DNA of 64,000 bases from Paenibacillus piri (GTDB taxonomy: Bacteria > Bacillota > Bacilli > Paenibacillales > NBRC-103111): contig NZ_SMRT01000005.1 in assembly GCF_004354045.1 (NCBI RefSeq), forward strand, positions 98,501-162,500, written 5' to 3'. Position numbers and translations under genes: made by a program. Shown piece after piece: positions 8,633 to 16,177 of the stretch. A model generated the notes under the pieces. That model had not been told where the DNA came from. It was given only the letters and a program-made list of their open reading frames with translations, and did not search any database. Each line of letters begins with the position of its first letter. The first letter of the stretch is position 1.

Positions 8633-9448
8633 TCAATCGACGGGACCGCTGTGATCTGCGGTTCCGTCATTTTGTATGTTCCGCTCCTCCATCATCCGGC
8701 TGCCGGTTTCCTGAAGCCAACGAAGGCGGTAGCAGTTCATTCCGACACGGCCTAGCTCATCGAGCAGGCCGTAGTTGGCCCACGCGCCTATTACGGCGCC
8801 GATCCCGGGAACAAGCTGCAGCATTTTGCGAAAATCGATCGTATCTCGATATTCCTGTTGAAGCTGCTGCCAATCGATATGCTCCGCGTAGGACTCGGCG
8901 GGAGGGAGGGTACGGGCGGTCTCCGGCCATTGAATGACCGTTTGCAGCAGAACCCGTTTTTTCACCTGGCTGGAAAAGGCCAGCTGAAATACATGCAGAA
9001 TGAACAACCGCTCCCGGTAATCGCTGGTCGAATGGCCGTAAATATGAGCCAGCTCGAACAAAAATTTCATTTTGATACCGATCAAAATCGGAAAATCGGC
9101 AACGCCGAGCAAAATGCCCCCCGCACCCGCACCCGCTCCTTCGGCTGCGGCGAGCTTTTTGTATAACGATATTAATTCCTCAGCCTTATAATCTCTTGCT
9201 GCGAGCGAGCTGCCGGACAAGGGAGGGTTTTTAGGCATATATTCGATACTGAACAGCGCTGTTTTGACGATCCCTTTTACCGTAGCTGTAATGGTTTGAT
9301 GTACTTTATCGGGGATGACCTGATTGATTCGCGCCGAAATGACTTTTGACGTATTTTCCAAAAAACCGGGAGGCTTAAGCAATTGTTTCTCCCAAATTTT
9401 TAACGCTTTTGCGGTCTGTTGTTCGTATACGCTCCATCTTGTATTCAT
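8633..9448 (-). CDS. EcsC family protein
   Basis: A 271-residue EcsC-like protein. In Bacillus, EcsC is encoded with the EcsAB transporter and its role is unclear; here the gene stands alone, without ecsA or ecsB. Seen: the hydrophobic, Gly-rich GAGAGGILLGVADFPILIG segment (about 125-143) and the later GIGAVIGAWANYGLLDELG helix, both typical of the family. The start is set by AAAGGGAG 10 nt upstream; the frame is open for 30 more codons without a ribosome site. Its 3' end doubles as the oxidase-operon terminator. Confidence 0.85.
   Translation of the reverse strand: MNTRWSVYEQQTAKALKIWEKQLLKPPGFLENTSKVISARINQVIPDKVHQTITATVKGIVKTALFSIEYMPKNPPLSGSSLAARDYKAEELISLYKKLAAAEGAGAGAGGILLGVADFPILIGIKMKFLFELAHIYGHSTSDYRERLFILHVFQLAFSSQVKKRVLLQTVIQWPETARTLPPAESYAEHIDWQQLQQEYRDTIDFRKMLQLVPGIGAVIGAWANYGLLDELGRVGMNCYRLRWLQETGSRMMEERNIQNDGTADHSGPVD
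8639..8674 (+). terminator. Terminator of the ba3 oxidase operon
   Basis: GACGGGACCGC pairs with GCGGTTCCGTC and is followed by ATTTTG. The whole stem lies inside the last codons of the convergent EcsC gene. Confidence 0.7.
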
Positions 9449-9509
9449 CTGCACGGCACTCCCTTTGTCACCCTTCATACTACCATTATACGTTACCGGA
9501 GCAACAAGT

Positions 9510-9548
9510 AAAAAAAACGGCTTCGCATGCCAAAGCATGGAAACCGTC
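9510..9548 (-). terminator. Terminator of the pyruvate kinase gene
   Basis: On the minus strand, ACGGTTTC-CATGC pairs with GGCATG-CGAAGCCGT, followed by a run of eight T, 10 nt past the pyk stop. Confidence 0.85.
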
Positions 9549-9557
9549 AGTGGAGCT

Positions 9558-10976
9558 TTATACCTGCTGAATTTTTATTAAGTTCGTAGAGCCGGATTGT
9601 CCCACCGGCACGCCTGCGGAAACAACCGCCAGCTCGCCGGATCGGATTAGTCCGCTTTCCAGGGCGCTCTGAATGGACGTGGCGAACATTTCATCCGTTG
9701 ATTGAACGGGGATTCCTTTAACCGGAAATACGCCCCAAAACAAACAAAGTTTTCTCTGCACCCGCTCGTCCGAAGCTACCGCGATGATAGGAGCTTTCGG
9801 GCGGTATTTCGAAACCATCCGCGATGTAAATCCGCTAACCGTCGGCGTAATAATAGCGGCGGCTTCCAAATCAAGCGAAGCGCCGACGGCGGCTTGGCTG
9901 ATCACCTCGGTGATGTTGTTTTTATGCAGCGCGGCTTTCTTTTGCAGCATTTCAGTATAGGAGAGAGTGGATTCGATATTTGCGGCAATGGCCGCCATCG
10001 TCTTTACGGATTCCAGCGGATATTTTCCGGCTGCGGTTTCGCCCGAGAGCATCAGCACATCGGTGCCGTCATAAACCGCGTTTGCCACATCGCTTGCTTC
10101 CGCTCTGGTTGGACGCGGGTTCACCTGCATAGAGTCGAGCATATGGGTCGCTGTAATGACCGGCTTGCCGACTGCATTGCTTTTTTGGATCATTTGCTTC
10201 TGGATAATCGGAACGTCCTCAATTGGAATTTCAACCCCGAGATCGCCGCGCGCAACCATTAGCCCATCCGATGCTTCGAGGATTTCGTCCAAATTTTCGA
10301 CGCCTTCCTGATTCTCAATTTTCGAAATAATTTGAATGTGAGAGGCGCCCCCCTCATCCAGCAATCGTCTGATTTCCAAAATGTCGCTTGCCTTACGGAC
10401 GAATGAAGCTGCGATAATATCGACATCCTGTTCGATTCCGAACAATATATGCTGCACATCCCTTTCGGTAACTCCCGGCAGCGAGGTGTGGATTCCCGGC
10501 AAATTAACCCCTTTGCGGGATTTGATGATGCCGCCATTAATAATGCGACAGTGGATTTCCGTGCCGTCGATCGCCTCCGCATGAAGCTCGATCAGCCCGT
10601 CGTCCAGCAAAATCCGCGAACCGACCGCAACGTCTTTGGTCAATTCCGAATAAGAAACCGATATGCGCTGTGCTGTCCCTTTGATCTGCTCGGTCGTTAA
10701 AATGAGCGTCTCTCCGGTACGAAGCTCGTATGAAGGCTGCTCCAATACGCCGGTGCGGATTTCGGGCCCCTTAATATCCAACAATATGGAGACGGTAGCT
10801 CCCAACTCCCGGGCAGCCTGACGCACTCTTTGAATTCTTCCTCTATGATCGTCCAAATCGCCGTGAGCCATGTTCATCCGGGCCGAGTTCATGCCGGCAC
10901 CAATCAGTGCCTTCAATGTCTCTACAGAATCGCATGCGGGCCCCATTGTGCACATAATTTTCGTTTTGCGTAACAT
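9558..10976 (-). CDS. pyk: Pyruvate kinase, short form
   Basis: A 472-residue glycolytic enzyme converting PEP and ADP to pyruvate and ATP. Seen: N-terminal KTKIMCTMGPA, NMAHGD, LLDIKGPEIRTG, the catalytic-Lys/metal region ISKIENQEGV, VARGDLGVEIP, and TATHMLDSM with PTRAEASDVANAV. It ends soon after the allosteric C domain (SGELAVVSAGVPVGQSG) and lacks the extra PEP-utiliser-like C-terminal domain that makes the main Bacillus/Geobacillus enzyme about 585 residues. It may be a second isozyme. The ATG follows AGGAGGA by 8 nt. No pfkA neighbour. Confidence 0.92.
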   Translation of the reverse strand: MLRKTKIMCTMGPACDSVETLKALIGAGMNSARMNMAHGDLDDHRGRIQRVRQAARELGATVSILLDIKGPEIRTGVLEQPSYELRTGETLILTTEQIKGTAQRISVSYSELTKDVAVGSRILLDDGLIELHAEAIDGTEIHCRIINGGIIKSRKGVNLPGIHTSLPGVTERDVQHILFGIEQDVDIIAASFVRKASDILEIRRLLDEGGASHIQIISKIENQEGVENLDEILEASDGLMVARGDLGVEIPIEDVPIIQKQMIQKSNAVGKPVITATHMLDSMQVNPRPTRAEASDVANAVYDGTDVLMLSGETAAGKYPLESVKTMAAIAANIESTLSYTEMLQKKAALHKNNITEVISQAAVGASLDLEAAAIITPTVSGFTSRMVSKYRPKAPIIAVASDERVQRKLCLFWGVFPVKGIPVQSTDEMFATSIQSALESGLIRSGELAVVSAGVPVGQSGSTNLIKIQQV

Positions 10977-11103
10977 TGCTGCTGTCCTCCTGTGATGGTT
11001 TCGATGAACATCATTGTAGTGGAAAAAATAATTTCTTACTATGAAAAATAGTACTGTAAATGTATAATAGTATTTAAATCTAATCGTTGGGAAGGTTGAT
11101 CCT

Positions 11104-11892
11104 TTGCTGTTCATTCAATCAATTCGGCAAGATACGGGCGCGCAATGGTTTGAGGAATATGTAGAAGGCGCTGCGTCATGGATGTTGATACTGGTCAATT
11201 ACGGGAAATGCTTGTATTGGATTCGGGAGGAAAAATGGCTGCTGGAAAAAGGAGACCTGCTGCTTGTCCCAAGCGGGGTTCCATTTTACGGGAAAAGCAT
11301 TCCTTCCGTTACTCACGGTAAATATGTCGTCTGCTTCACGAGAGAGGAGGGGGCATGGATACGTTTGCTTCCCATGTTGCTTGAAAAACGCGTTTACAAA
11401 TGGAAAACCGGCAAGTACGAGCTGCTGCTGCAAAAATTCAGAACCATGCAGGAGGAATGGACCGAACGGCCGGCCTTTACCGATGCGATGTGCTCAACGC
11501 TGATGATGGAGGTGCTGACTCGCTGGAGCCGTGAAATGGCCGAAGGGCAGCCATCCACGCTTAAAGAAAGTCATGCCGAGCTGATGAAAGCCTATATTCA
11601 AAACCATTACCGCGAAAAAGTGACAAAAGACGTCCTTGGCGACGTCATCGGCAAAAGTCCTAACTATGCAGCCGCTGTTTTCAGTGAAGTGACAGGCCAA
11701 ACCATCGGCGGATTTGTGCACGCACTGCGGATCAAAACAGCGCTTTATTTGCTCACGCAATCCCAAAGAACAATCGCCGATATTTCCGACTATTTAGGCT
11801 ATTGCGATCCTTCGTATTTTCACCGGATATTCAAAAGAGAAACCGGCCTCCCGCCTGCCGCCTATATAAAAGAAAGAGAGGAGAAGCGATGA
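11104..11892 (+). CDS. AraC family transcriptional regulator
   Basis: A 262-residue regulator with an N-terminal cupin-like sensing domain (about 1-140; EKGDLLLVPSGVPFY is the typical strand-turn) and a C-terminal double helix-turn-helix (about 160-260) with IGKSPNYAAAVFSEVTGQTIGGFVHALRI and IADISDYLGYCDPSYFHRIFKRETGLPPAAYI. The start is TTG after GGGAAGG; TATAAT at 11063-11068 is a plausible -10 element. It is divergent from pyk with a short shared region, so pyk is one possible target. The effector is not visible. Confidence 0.9.
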   Translation: MLFIQSIRQDTGAQWFEEYVEGAASWMLILVNYGKCLYWIREEKWLLEKGDLLLVPSGVPFYGKSIPSVTHGKYVVCFTREEGAWIRLLPMLLEKRVYKWKTGKYELLLQKFRTMQEEWTERPAFTDAMCSTLMMEVLTRWSREMAEGQPSTLKESHAELMKAYIQNHYREKVTKDVLGDVIGKSPNYAAAVFSEVTGQTIGGFVHALRIKTALYLLTQSQRTIADISDYLGYCDPSYFHRIFKRETGLPPAAYIKEREEKR

Positions 11893-11922
11893 ATCCCCGC
11901 TTTACGCTGTACTTTTAAAAAA

Positions 11923-12180
11923 GTACTATCCCCAACGGTCAGTATACCGTTCATTGTTCGTTATCCTAAGGTGCTTCTTTCTCGCTTTCTGCTAACCGCA
12001 CGGAATCAATCTCTTGCACTTCCCGCTAACCGCACGGAATCGATCTCCTGCACTTCCCGCATACTATCCTCTGACACCTGAGGTTAATCCCCATGGTATT
12101 TATCACCGACTTTTTCCACTCATTATCGTTCAACACATCACAGAATCAATCTTCCGGCACTCTTGCGGTACTATCCCCAA
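11923..12180. repeat. Dispersed 13-bp repeat GTACTATCCCCAA (2 copies)
   Basis: Identical copies of GTACTATCCCCAA lie at 11923-11935 and 12168-12180, each followed by a related (C)GGTCAG / GCGTCAGG segment. They bracket the 34-bp repeats. No credible gene lies in 11893-12247. Confidence 0.75.
11985..12060. repeat. 34-bp tandem repeat, two copies plus a partial
   Basis: Copies at 11985-12018 and 12019-12052 share the core GCTAACCGCACGGAATC and differ at a few positions; a third starts at 12053 and breaks off after CTTCCCGC. A more degenerate copy (CAGAATCAATCTTCCGGCAC) is seen around 12140-12165. No ribosome site precedes any frame. It looks like degenerate noncoding repeat DNA. Confidence 0.8.
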
Positions 12181-12247
12181 GCGTCAGGTAGTCGGATCAA
12201 TCACAAGACCCGCCTCATAAATGTAAGTATAAAATAATAAAACAAGC

Positions 12248-12276
12248 TTGAAATAAGAACATATGTTTGGTATAAT
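12248..12276 (+). promoter_or_regulatory. Near-consensus sigma-A promoter into the 9-bp repeat array
   Basis: TTGAAA (12248-12253), exactly 17 nt, then TATAAT (12271-12276) preceded by TGG (extended -10). The start point would fall near 12283, about 100 nt before the TTTGAAGCC array. The only ATG of the overlapping forward frame lies within this promoter, so its RNA cannot encode that frame from its ATG. It could drive a repeat-containing RNA, the transposase at 12692, or both. Confidence 0.75.
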
Positions 12277-12384
12277 GAATTATAGACTAGAAACTTTGGA
12301 TTTTATCGAATCATTTTTTTATGTATTGTGCTATTTATTTTGCTTCTTAACCTGTGGTGCTTTGTTTGTGAGCTGCAGTCTGCA

Positions 12385-12498
12385 TTTGAAGCCTTTGAAG
12401 CCTTTGAAGCCTTTGAAGCCTTTGAAGCCTTTGAAGCCTTTGAAGCCTTTGAAGCCTTTGAAGCCTTTGAAGCCTTTGAAGCCTTTGAAGCCTTTGAA
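12385..12498. repeat. Perfect 9-bp tandem array TTTGAAGCC x 12.7
   Basis: Twelve exact copies of TTTGAAGCC (12385-12492) plus TTTGAA. The unit is a multiple of three, so frames stay open on both strands (Leu-Lys-Pro or Phe-Glu-Ala forward, Lys-Gly-Phe reverse), but none has a ribosome site with a usable start. The perfection implies recent expansion or active homogenisation. It lies 100 nt downstream of a strong promoter and 194 nt upstream of a transposase gene. The rest of 12499-12691 shows no gene. Confidence 0.97.
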
Positions 12499-12691
12499 CA
12501 CTTTTCGGCATGACTTATTCATGTGGCTTTATATATTAGCGGGAGAATAGACTTTTCCATAGTTTTGCATAGTTCTCAATCCTCTTTATCATTGGTTCGT
12601 CTGTATCCCGAAAGAATCAGGCTCTAATTCATGGCTTCTTTATAGATGATAAAATGTTGTCTTATTTTCTTATTTCGGGGAGGTTGTTCGA

Positions 12692-13588
12692 ATGGAATTA
12701 GTTGAGGCGCAGATACAGACGATTTCAAAAGAGCAGCTTCAATTAATCAGTTCGGAACAACAGTGTATGGAGGCGTTGTTTTCCGCAAAATGGCCGGATG
12801 GTTTTCGTTGTGCCCGATGCAATCATTCCCATGCTTATAAGATAACGACTCGCAGACTGCCGCTTTTCGAGTGCAGCTCATGTCATTATCAGGAATCTTT
12901 AACCAAAGGCACCCTCATGGAAGGTAGCAGAAGCGATTTGCGTAAATGGTATCATGCTTTGCTGCTTTTTTCGCATAATCCGACGGGTATTACTGCTCTT
13001 CAGCTCAGTGCTGCAATAGGCGTCACCTATAAAACAGCTTGGCTTATCCTGCATAAGTTCCGCTATTGTATGGGCGAGGCAGATGCGAATACGATGCTGT
13101 CTGGTATCGTCCGGGTTAATTGCGCTATGTATGGCAAGCCTTATAATCCATCGATGGAGCGCCATCCCCAAGAGCAGCCGCTGCTTATAGGGGCGTCGGT
13201 AAATGATGAAGGCGACCCTGTTTATGTCAAAATAAAACAAGTTTTTCAAGAACATCTGCTTGGCCGTACCATTCGTCCCATTGGAACCCGGCATTTTAGT
13301 GACTGCCATATTGAACCTGACACGGATGATTTGGAGTCGGTGACTGCCCGATACAGCTCTCGCCGCTTCCATCGTTTGCTGAACGTAGTTAAAAAGGCTG
13401 GGCAATGGATCAATACAACCTTTCATGGCATAGGTCCTAAATATTTACAAGCTTATCTCAATGAATATTGCAGCCGATTGAACCTGGCTATCCATGGAAC
13501 ATCAGTCTTTCGCTATTTAATCCGCTTATGCGTCACAATTGCGCCAGTTACATATGCATCCCTATTGCGTAGTGCAAGCCGCTCATAA
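12692..13588 (+). CDS. IS1595-like (ISXO2-type) transposase, catalytic residues apparently lost
   Basis: A 298-residue protein. The N-terminus (about 25-75) matches the IS1595 transposase zinc ribbon: CARC ... CSSC around a short beta segment, then LTKGTLMEGSRSDLRKWY. A helical region follows (GITALQLSAAIGVTYKTAWLILHKFR), as in IS1595. The catalytic part is odd: where the family has a VxVDE-x-YIGG motif, this reads VRVNCAMYGK, and the usual N-x-IE / FW-x-x-LK block is not clear. The end (KYLQAYLNEYCSRLNL) still resembles the family's HLQRYLDEFxYRFN. Good ribosome site (GGGGAGG). No terminal inverted repeats found. Possibly domesticated or dead. Confidence 0.75.
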   Translation: MELVEAQIQTISKEQLQLISSEQQCMEALFSAKWPDGFRCARCNHSHAYKITTRRLPLFECSSCHYQESLTKGTLMEGSRSDLRKWYHALLLFSHNPTGITALQLSAAIGVTYKTAWLILHKFRYCMGEADANTMLSGIVRVNCAMYGKPYNPSMERHPQEQPLLIGASVNDEGDPVYVKIKQVFQEHLLGRTIRPIGTRHFSDCHIEPDTDDLESVTARYSSRRFHRLLNVVKKAGQWINTTFHGIGPKYLQAYLNEYCSRLNLAIHGTSVFRYLIRLCVTIAPVTYASLLRSASRS

Positions 13589-13810
13589 GCAGGAGTGGTT
13601 AGGCCTGGGGTTCACTTACGGAATTAACTTCTTAACGATATGATTCATCTTAGGTTGTATTCTGAAAGGTTAGTTTGCTTTTGCCCAAATCAGAAGTGTC
13701 GCGTCATTTAATTTTGATACAACGAATAAGAGAAGCTGGATCTTGTTTACAGGTGAAGTATCATAGCAATAAGCAGCCTAAAAAATATAGGACATAAGAA
13801 GCCGAAAAAT

Positions 13811-13860
13811 AACGTCTCAAGGAACGTCTCAAGGAACGTCTCAAGGAACGTCTCAAGGAA
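13811..13860. repeat. 12-bp tandem array AACGTCTCAAGG x 4
   Basis: Four exact copies of AACGTCTCAAGG, 13811-13858, ending in AA. The unit is again a multiple of three and produces a Leu-Glu-Thr-Phe repeat in a minus-strand frame with no ribosome site. It lies 220 nt downstream of the transposase stop. I see no gene in 13589-14309. Confidence 0.95.
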
Positions 13861-13963
13861 TCTCTTCTGAAAAAATCTTAACACTGTTGCATGCGGGCTC
13901 CAAAATGTTGCAACCAAAATTTTCGGAAAAATGTTGTGTTGGTGAAATTCCATCTGAATAGCG

Positions 13964-14013
13964 TCTCGCGGTTGAGTAGTGCCTGTCTTCTCGTGGTTGA
14001 GCAGTGCCTGTCT
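13964..14013. repeat. 25-bp tandem duplication
   Basis: Two abutting copies (13964-13988 and 13989-14013) sharing GGTTGAG and AGTGCCTGTCT, with two differences. Noncoding. Confidence 0.9.
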
Positions 14014-14172
14014 TATTATAGGATTTGATCAAAATTCTTTTGGTCGCGGCTTAAACTGAGTTAATGGGATAATGACCGTAAGGAGGCGAAAAGGTGACTA
14101 CTCACGAATGATGCTGCATAAAATGATTCATTGTAGCCGTTGAATAGTACCGAATAGCTGCCGAACAGCGGG

Positions 14173-14210
14173 AACAGGTCAGAACATCCATAACAGGTCA
14201 GAACATCCAT
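14173..14210. repeat. 19-bp tandem duplication
   Basis: Two identical abutting copies of AACAGGTCAGAACATCCAT (14173-14191, 14192-14210), followed by AACAG, the start of a third. Noncoding, 100 nt before the tag gene. Confidence 0.93.
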
Positions 14211-14309
14211 AACAGCAAAGAAGTAGTATTTAAAGAGAGCCTAGTTTTGCATAATAAAAGCAATACATAATAAACGGCAATCAATCACTGAGCGGAGAGG
14301 ACGAGTTAT

Positions 14310-14882
14310 ATGGAATTACAACGATGCGGATGGGTAAATGAGGATCCGTTATATATTGCTTATCACGATTTGGAATGGGGCGTGCCGGTACATGATGACC
14401 GCAAGCTGTTTGAGATGCTTGTCCTGGAAGGGGCGCAGGCGGGATTGAGCTGGTACACCGTTTTAAAAAAGCGGGAATCTTACAGGCAGGCTTTTGACGG
14501 ATTCGATCCGTACAAGGTAGCCGCCTACGATGAGACGAAAATGGAAGAGCTGTTGAACAATTCCGGAATCATACGCAACCGGTTAAAAATTATGGCGACC
14601 GTTACGAATGCGCAATGCTTTCTAAAGGTTCGCGAGGAGTTCGGCAGTTTCGATTCCTATATTTGGAGGTTTGTTGAAGGAGAGCCGGTTCGCAACAGCT
14701 GGTCAACATTGGCGGAGGTGCCCGCAAGCACACGTCAATCCGATGCGATGAGCAAAGATTTGAAAAAACGAGGCTTCAAATTTGTCGGAACTACGATATG
14801 CTACGCTTATATGCAGGCGACCGGCATGGTTAACGATCATATTCAGAGTTGCATTTGTTTTGATGGCAATCGGACGTCGTAA
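14310..14882 (+). CDS. tag: DNA-3-methyladenine glycosylase I
   Basis: A 190-residue base-excision enzyme removing 3-methyladenine from alkylated DNA. Seen: N-terminal RCGWVNEDPLYIAYHDLEWG (Cys and His zinc ligands), LVLEGAQAGLSWYTVLKKRE with the catalytic Glu, and C-terminal GMVNDHIQSCICF supplying the other zinc ligands His and Cys. Full length. Start by ATG after GCGGAGAGGACG. Its last 53 nt overlap the convergent YheC/D gene. No ada or alkA neighbour. Confidence 0.95.
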   Translation: MELQRCGWVNEDPLYIAYHDLEWGVPVHDDRKLFEMLVLEGAQAGLSWYTVLKKRESYRQAFDGFDPYKVAAYDETKMEELLNNSGIIRNRLKIMATVTNAQCFLKVREEFGSFDSYIWRFVEGEPVRNSWSTLAEVPASTRQSDAMSKDLKKRGFKFVGTTICYAYMQATGMVNDHIQSCICFDGNRTS

Positions 14883-15975
14883 CATTGTTGAGCAAAAATT
14901 TGGCATAAGCCATCGGATTGAAGTAGGCGGCTCTCCATTCTTTATGCATGCCGGCTTCGCGAAAGCTGTAGCGCTGATCCCTTCCGTTGCATTCGATAAT
15001 CATAGGAAAGCCGTTAGCGTCAATGCCAACATCCAGACCAAGATCGGCGATGTGCGGCAGGGATGCACCAAGATGGCGAGCAATTCGGAGCGATAAGTCT
15101 GCGATTCCCCGAAACACCTCCTCCTTGTTCAAAGCCATATAATAATCCGTATCTAAAATGGTTTCAAGCCGGTATACGGTACCGCCTTGCGCGACGTTAG
15201 TTAAAAAGCACTTTTTCGACGCGACTTTAGCTACGATGCCGGTAATTTGCCAGCCGCCGGAGCTGTCACGCTGCACCGATACGCGCAGGTCGAATGGCCT
15301 GCCCTTATATGTGGCAAGCGGCACGCATTGTTGAACGATATGTTTTTGAGCGCGAAGCTTTCGCTTCAATAAAACTGGCAGCGTTTGGCCATGAAGGTGA
15401 ATAGTTCGCCAATTTTGGTTTTTGACGCCGGTACGGACCGGGTAGGTCAATATCCAGCCTGTTGTTTTTCGTTCCAGCTTCATAACGCCAAGACCGGTGC
15501 TGCGATTATTCGGTTTAATGATCAGTGAATGATATTGCTTCATCATGGCGCGCACGCTTGCTGCCGTTGCCAGGCAGGTCGCAGGGAGGTGAGGCTTCAG
15601 CTCCATATTCTCCAGTAACATGCGATGAATGCGAAGCTTCCCATAACGGTTCCACCGGTTGAATAAGCGGATTCCGTTTCTCGACCAGGTACACAGCTTC
15701 CGGTACGCTTTACTATCGGCATGAATGGCCCGATTGTGAATGACCTTCGGTATAGGTACCGCGATGCGGATGAACTTTTTATTGTCGTTCATTACGTAGG
15801 CCCGAACGGTCTCTCCTTTGGACCGGAAATCCTGCAAGCGGAAGAAACAAGGCGTAACCTCCAGCTCTTTCCCCGCCTCTATATAAAGCTTGACCGCTTC
15901 ATGATTCGTTTTCCCTAAGGGGATGTTGCGGTACAAGCTGTCATTAACGAGAATGCCCACGTAAGGAATTTGCAT
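14830..15975 (-). CDS. YheC/YheD family endospore coat-associated protein (ATP-grasp fold)
   Basis: A 381-residue protein of the YheC/YheD family: an N-terminal domain opening IPYVGILVNDSLYR, then an ATP-grasp domain (about 130-370) with IIKPNNRSTGLGVMKLER, QQCVPLATYKGRPFDLRVSVQRD and LGLDVGIDANGFPMIIECNGRD, the last resembling the Mg/ATP-binding strand of ATP-grasp ligases. Bacillus members are coat-associated; the substrate is unknown. Start set by AAAGGAGAG about 9 nt upstream. It faces the CotSA-like gene divergently across 200 nt, so both may serve the spore coat. Confidence 0.85.
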   Translation of the reverse strand: MQIPYVGILVNDSLYRNIPLGKTNHEAVKLYIEAGKELEVTPCFFRLQDFRSKGETVRAYVMNDNKKFIRIAVPIPKVIHNRAIHADSKAYRKLCTWSRNGIRLFNRWNRYGKLRIHRMLLENMELKPHLPATCLATAASVRAMMKQYHSLIIKPNNRSTGLGVMKLERKTTGWILTYPVRTGVKNQNWRTIHLHGQTLPVLLKRKLRAQKHIVQQCVPLATYKGRPFDLRVSVQRDSSGGWQITGIVAKVASKKCFLTNVAQGGTVYRLETILDTDYYMALNKEEVFRGIADLSLRIARHLGASLPHIADLGLDVGIDANGFPMIIECNGRDQRYSFREAGMHKEWRAAYFNPMAYAKFLLNNVTTSDCHQNKCNSEYDR

Positions 15976-16177
15976 GCGTCGTCTCTCTCCTTTGCTGCTT
16001 TGAGCCTACCGGATTGCTTGACTGACTGTACAGCATATGCCAGGGGCAACGGGTATGTATGGACAGGTGCGGTGGGCATTGATTGATTCCCGTGATGCTT
16101 GTCTATTGACGGTTCCCGCCCCATTCTCTAATGAATATAGTAAGGAAACGTTCATTTCGTACAGAGGGGGCAGCATC

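Noticed and set aside
12263..12550. Open frames through the 9-bp array encoding Leu-Lys-Pro, Phe-Glu-Ala or Lys-Gly-Phe repeats
   Set aside because: All are by-products of a repeat unit divisible by three; no ribosome site, and the forward ATG lies inside the promoter. Treated as noncoding repeat.
12499..13640. Insertion-sequence ends around the transposase gene
   Set aside because: No convincing terminal inverted repeats or target-site duplication found by eye.
13747..13953. Minus-strand frame with Leu-Glu-Thr-Phe repeats
   Set aside because: Arises from the 12-bp array; no start signal or family resemblance.
14080..14111. AAGGAGG followed by a GTG start of a five-codon frame
   Set aside because: Stops after VTTHE; too short to claim a gene. 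Could be a remnant of a lost one.
11985..14210. Possible CRISPR array
   Set aside because: Copies abut each other without unique spacers, unit lengths vary, and no cas genes are present.
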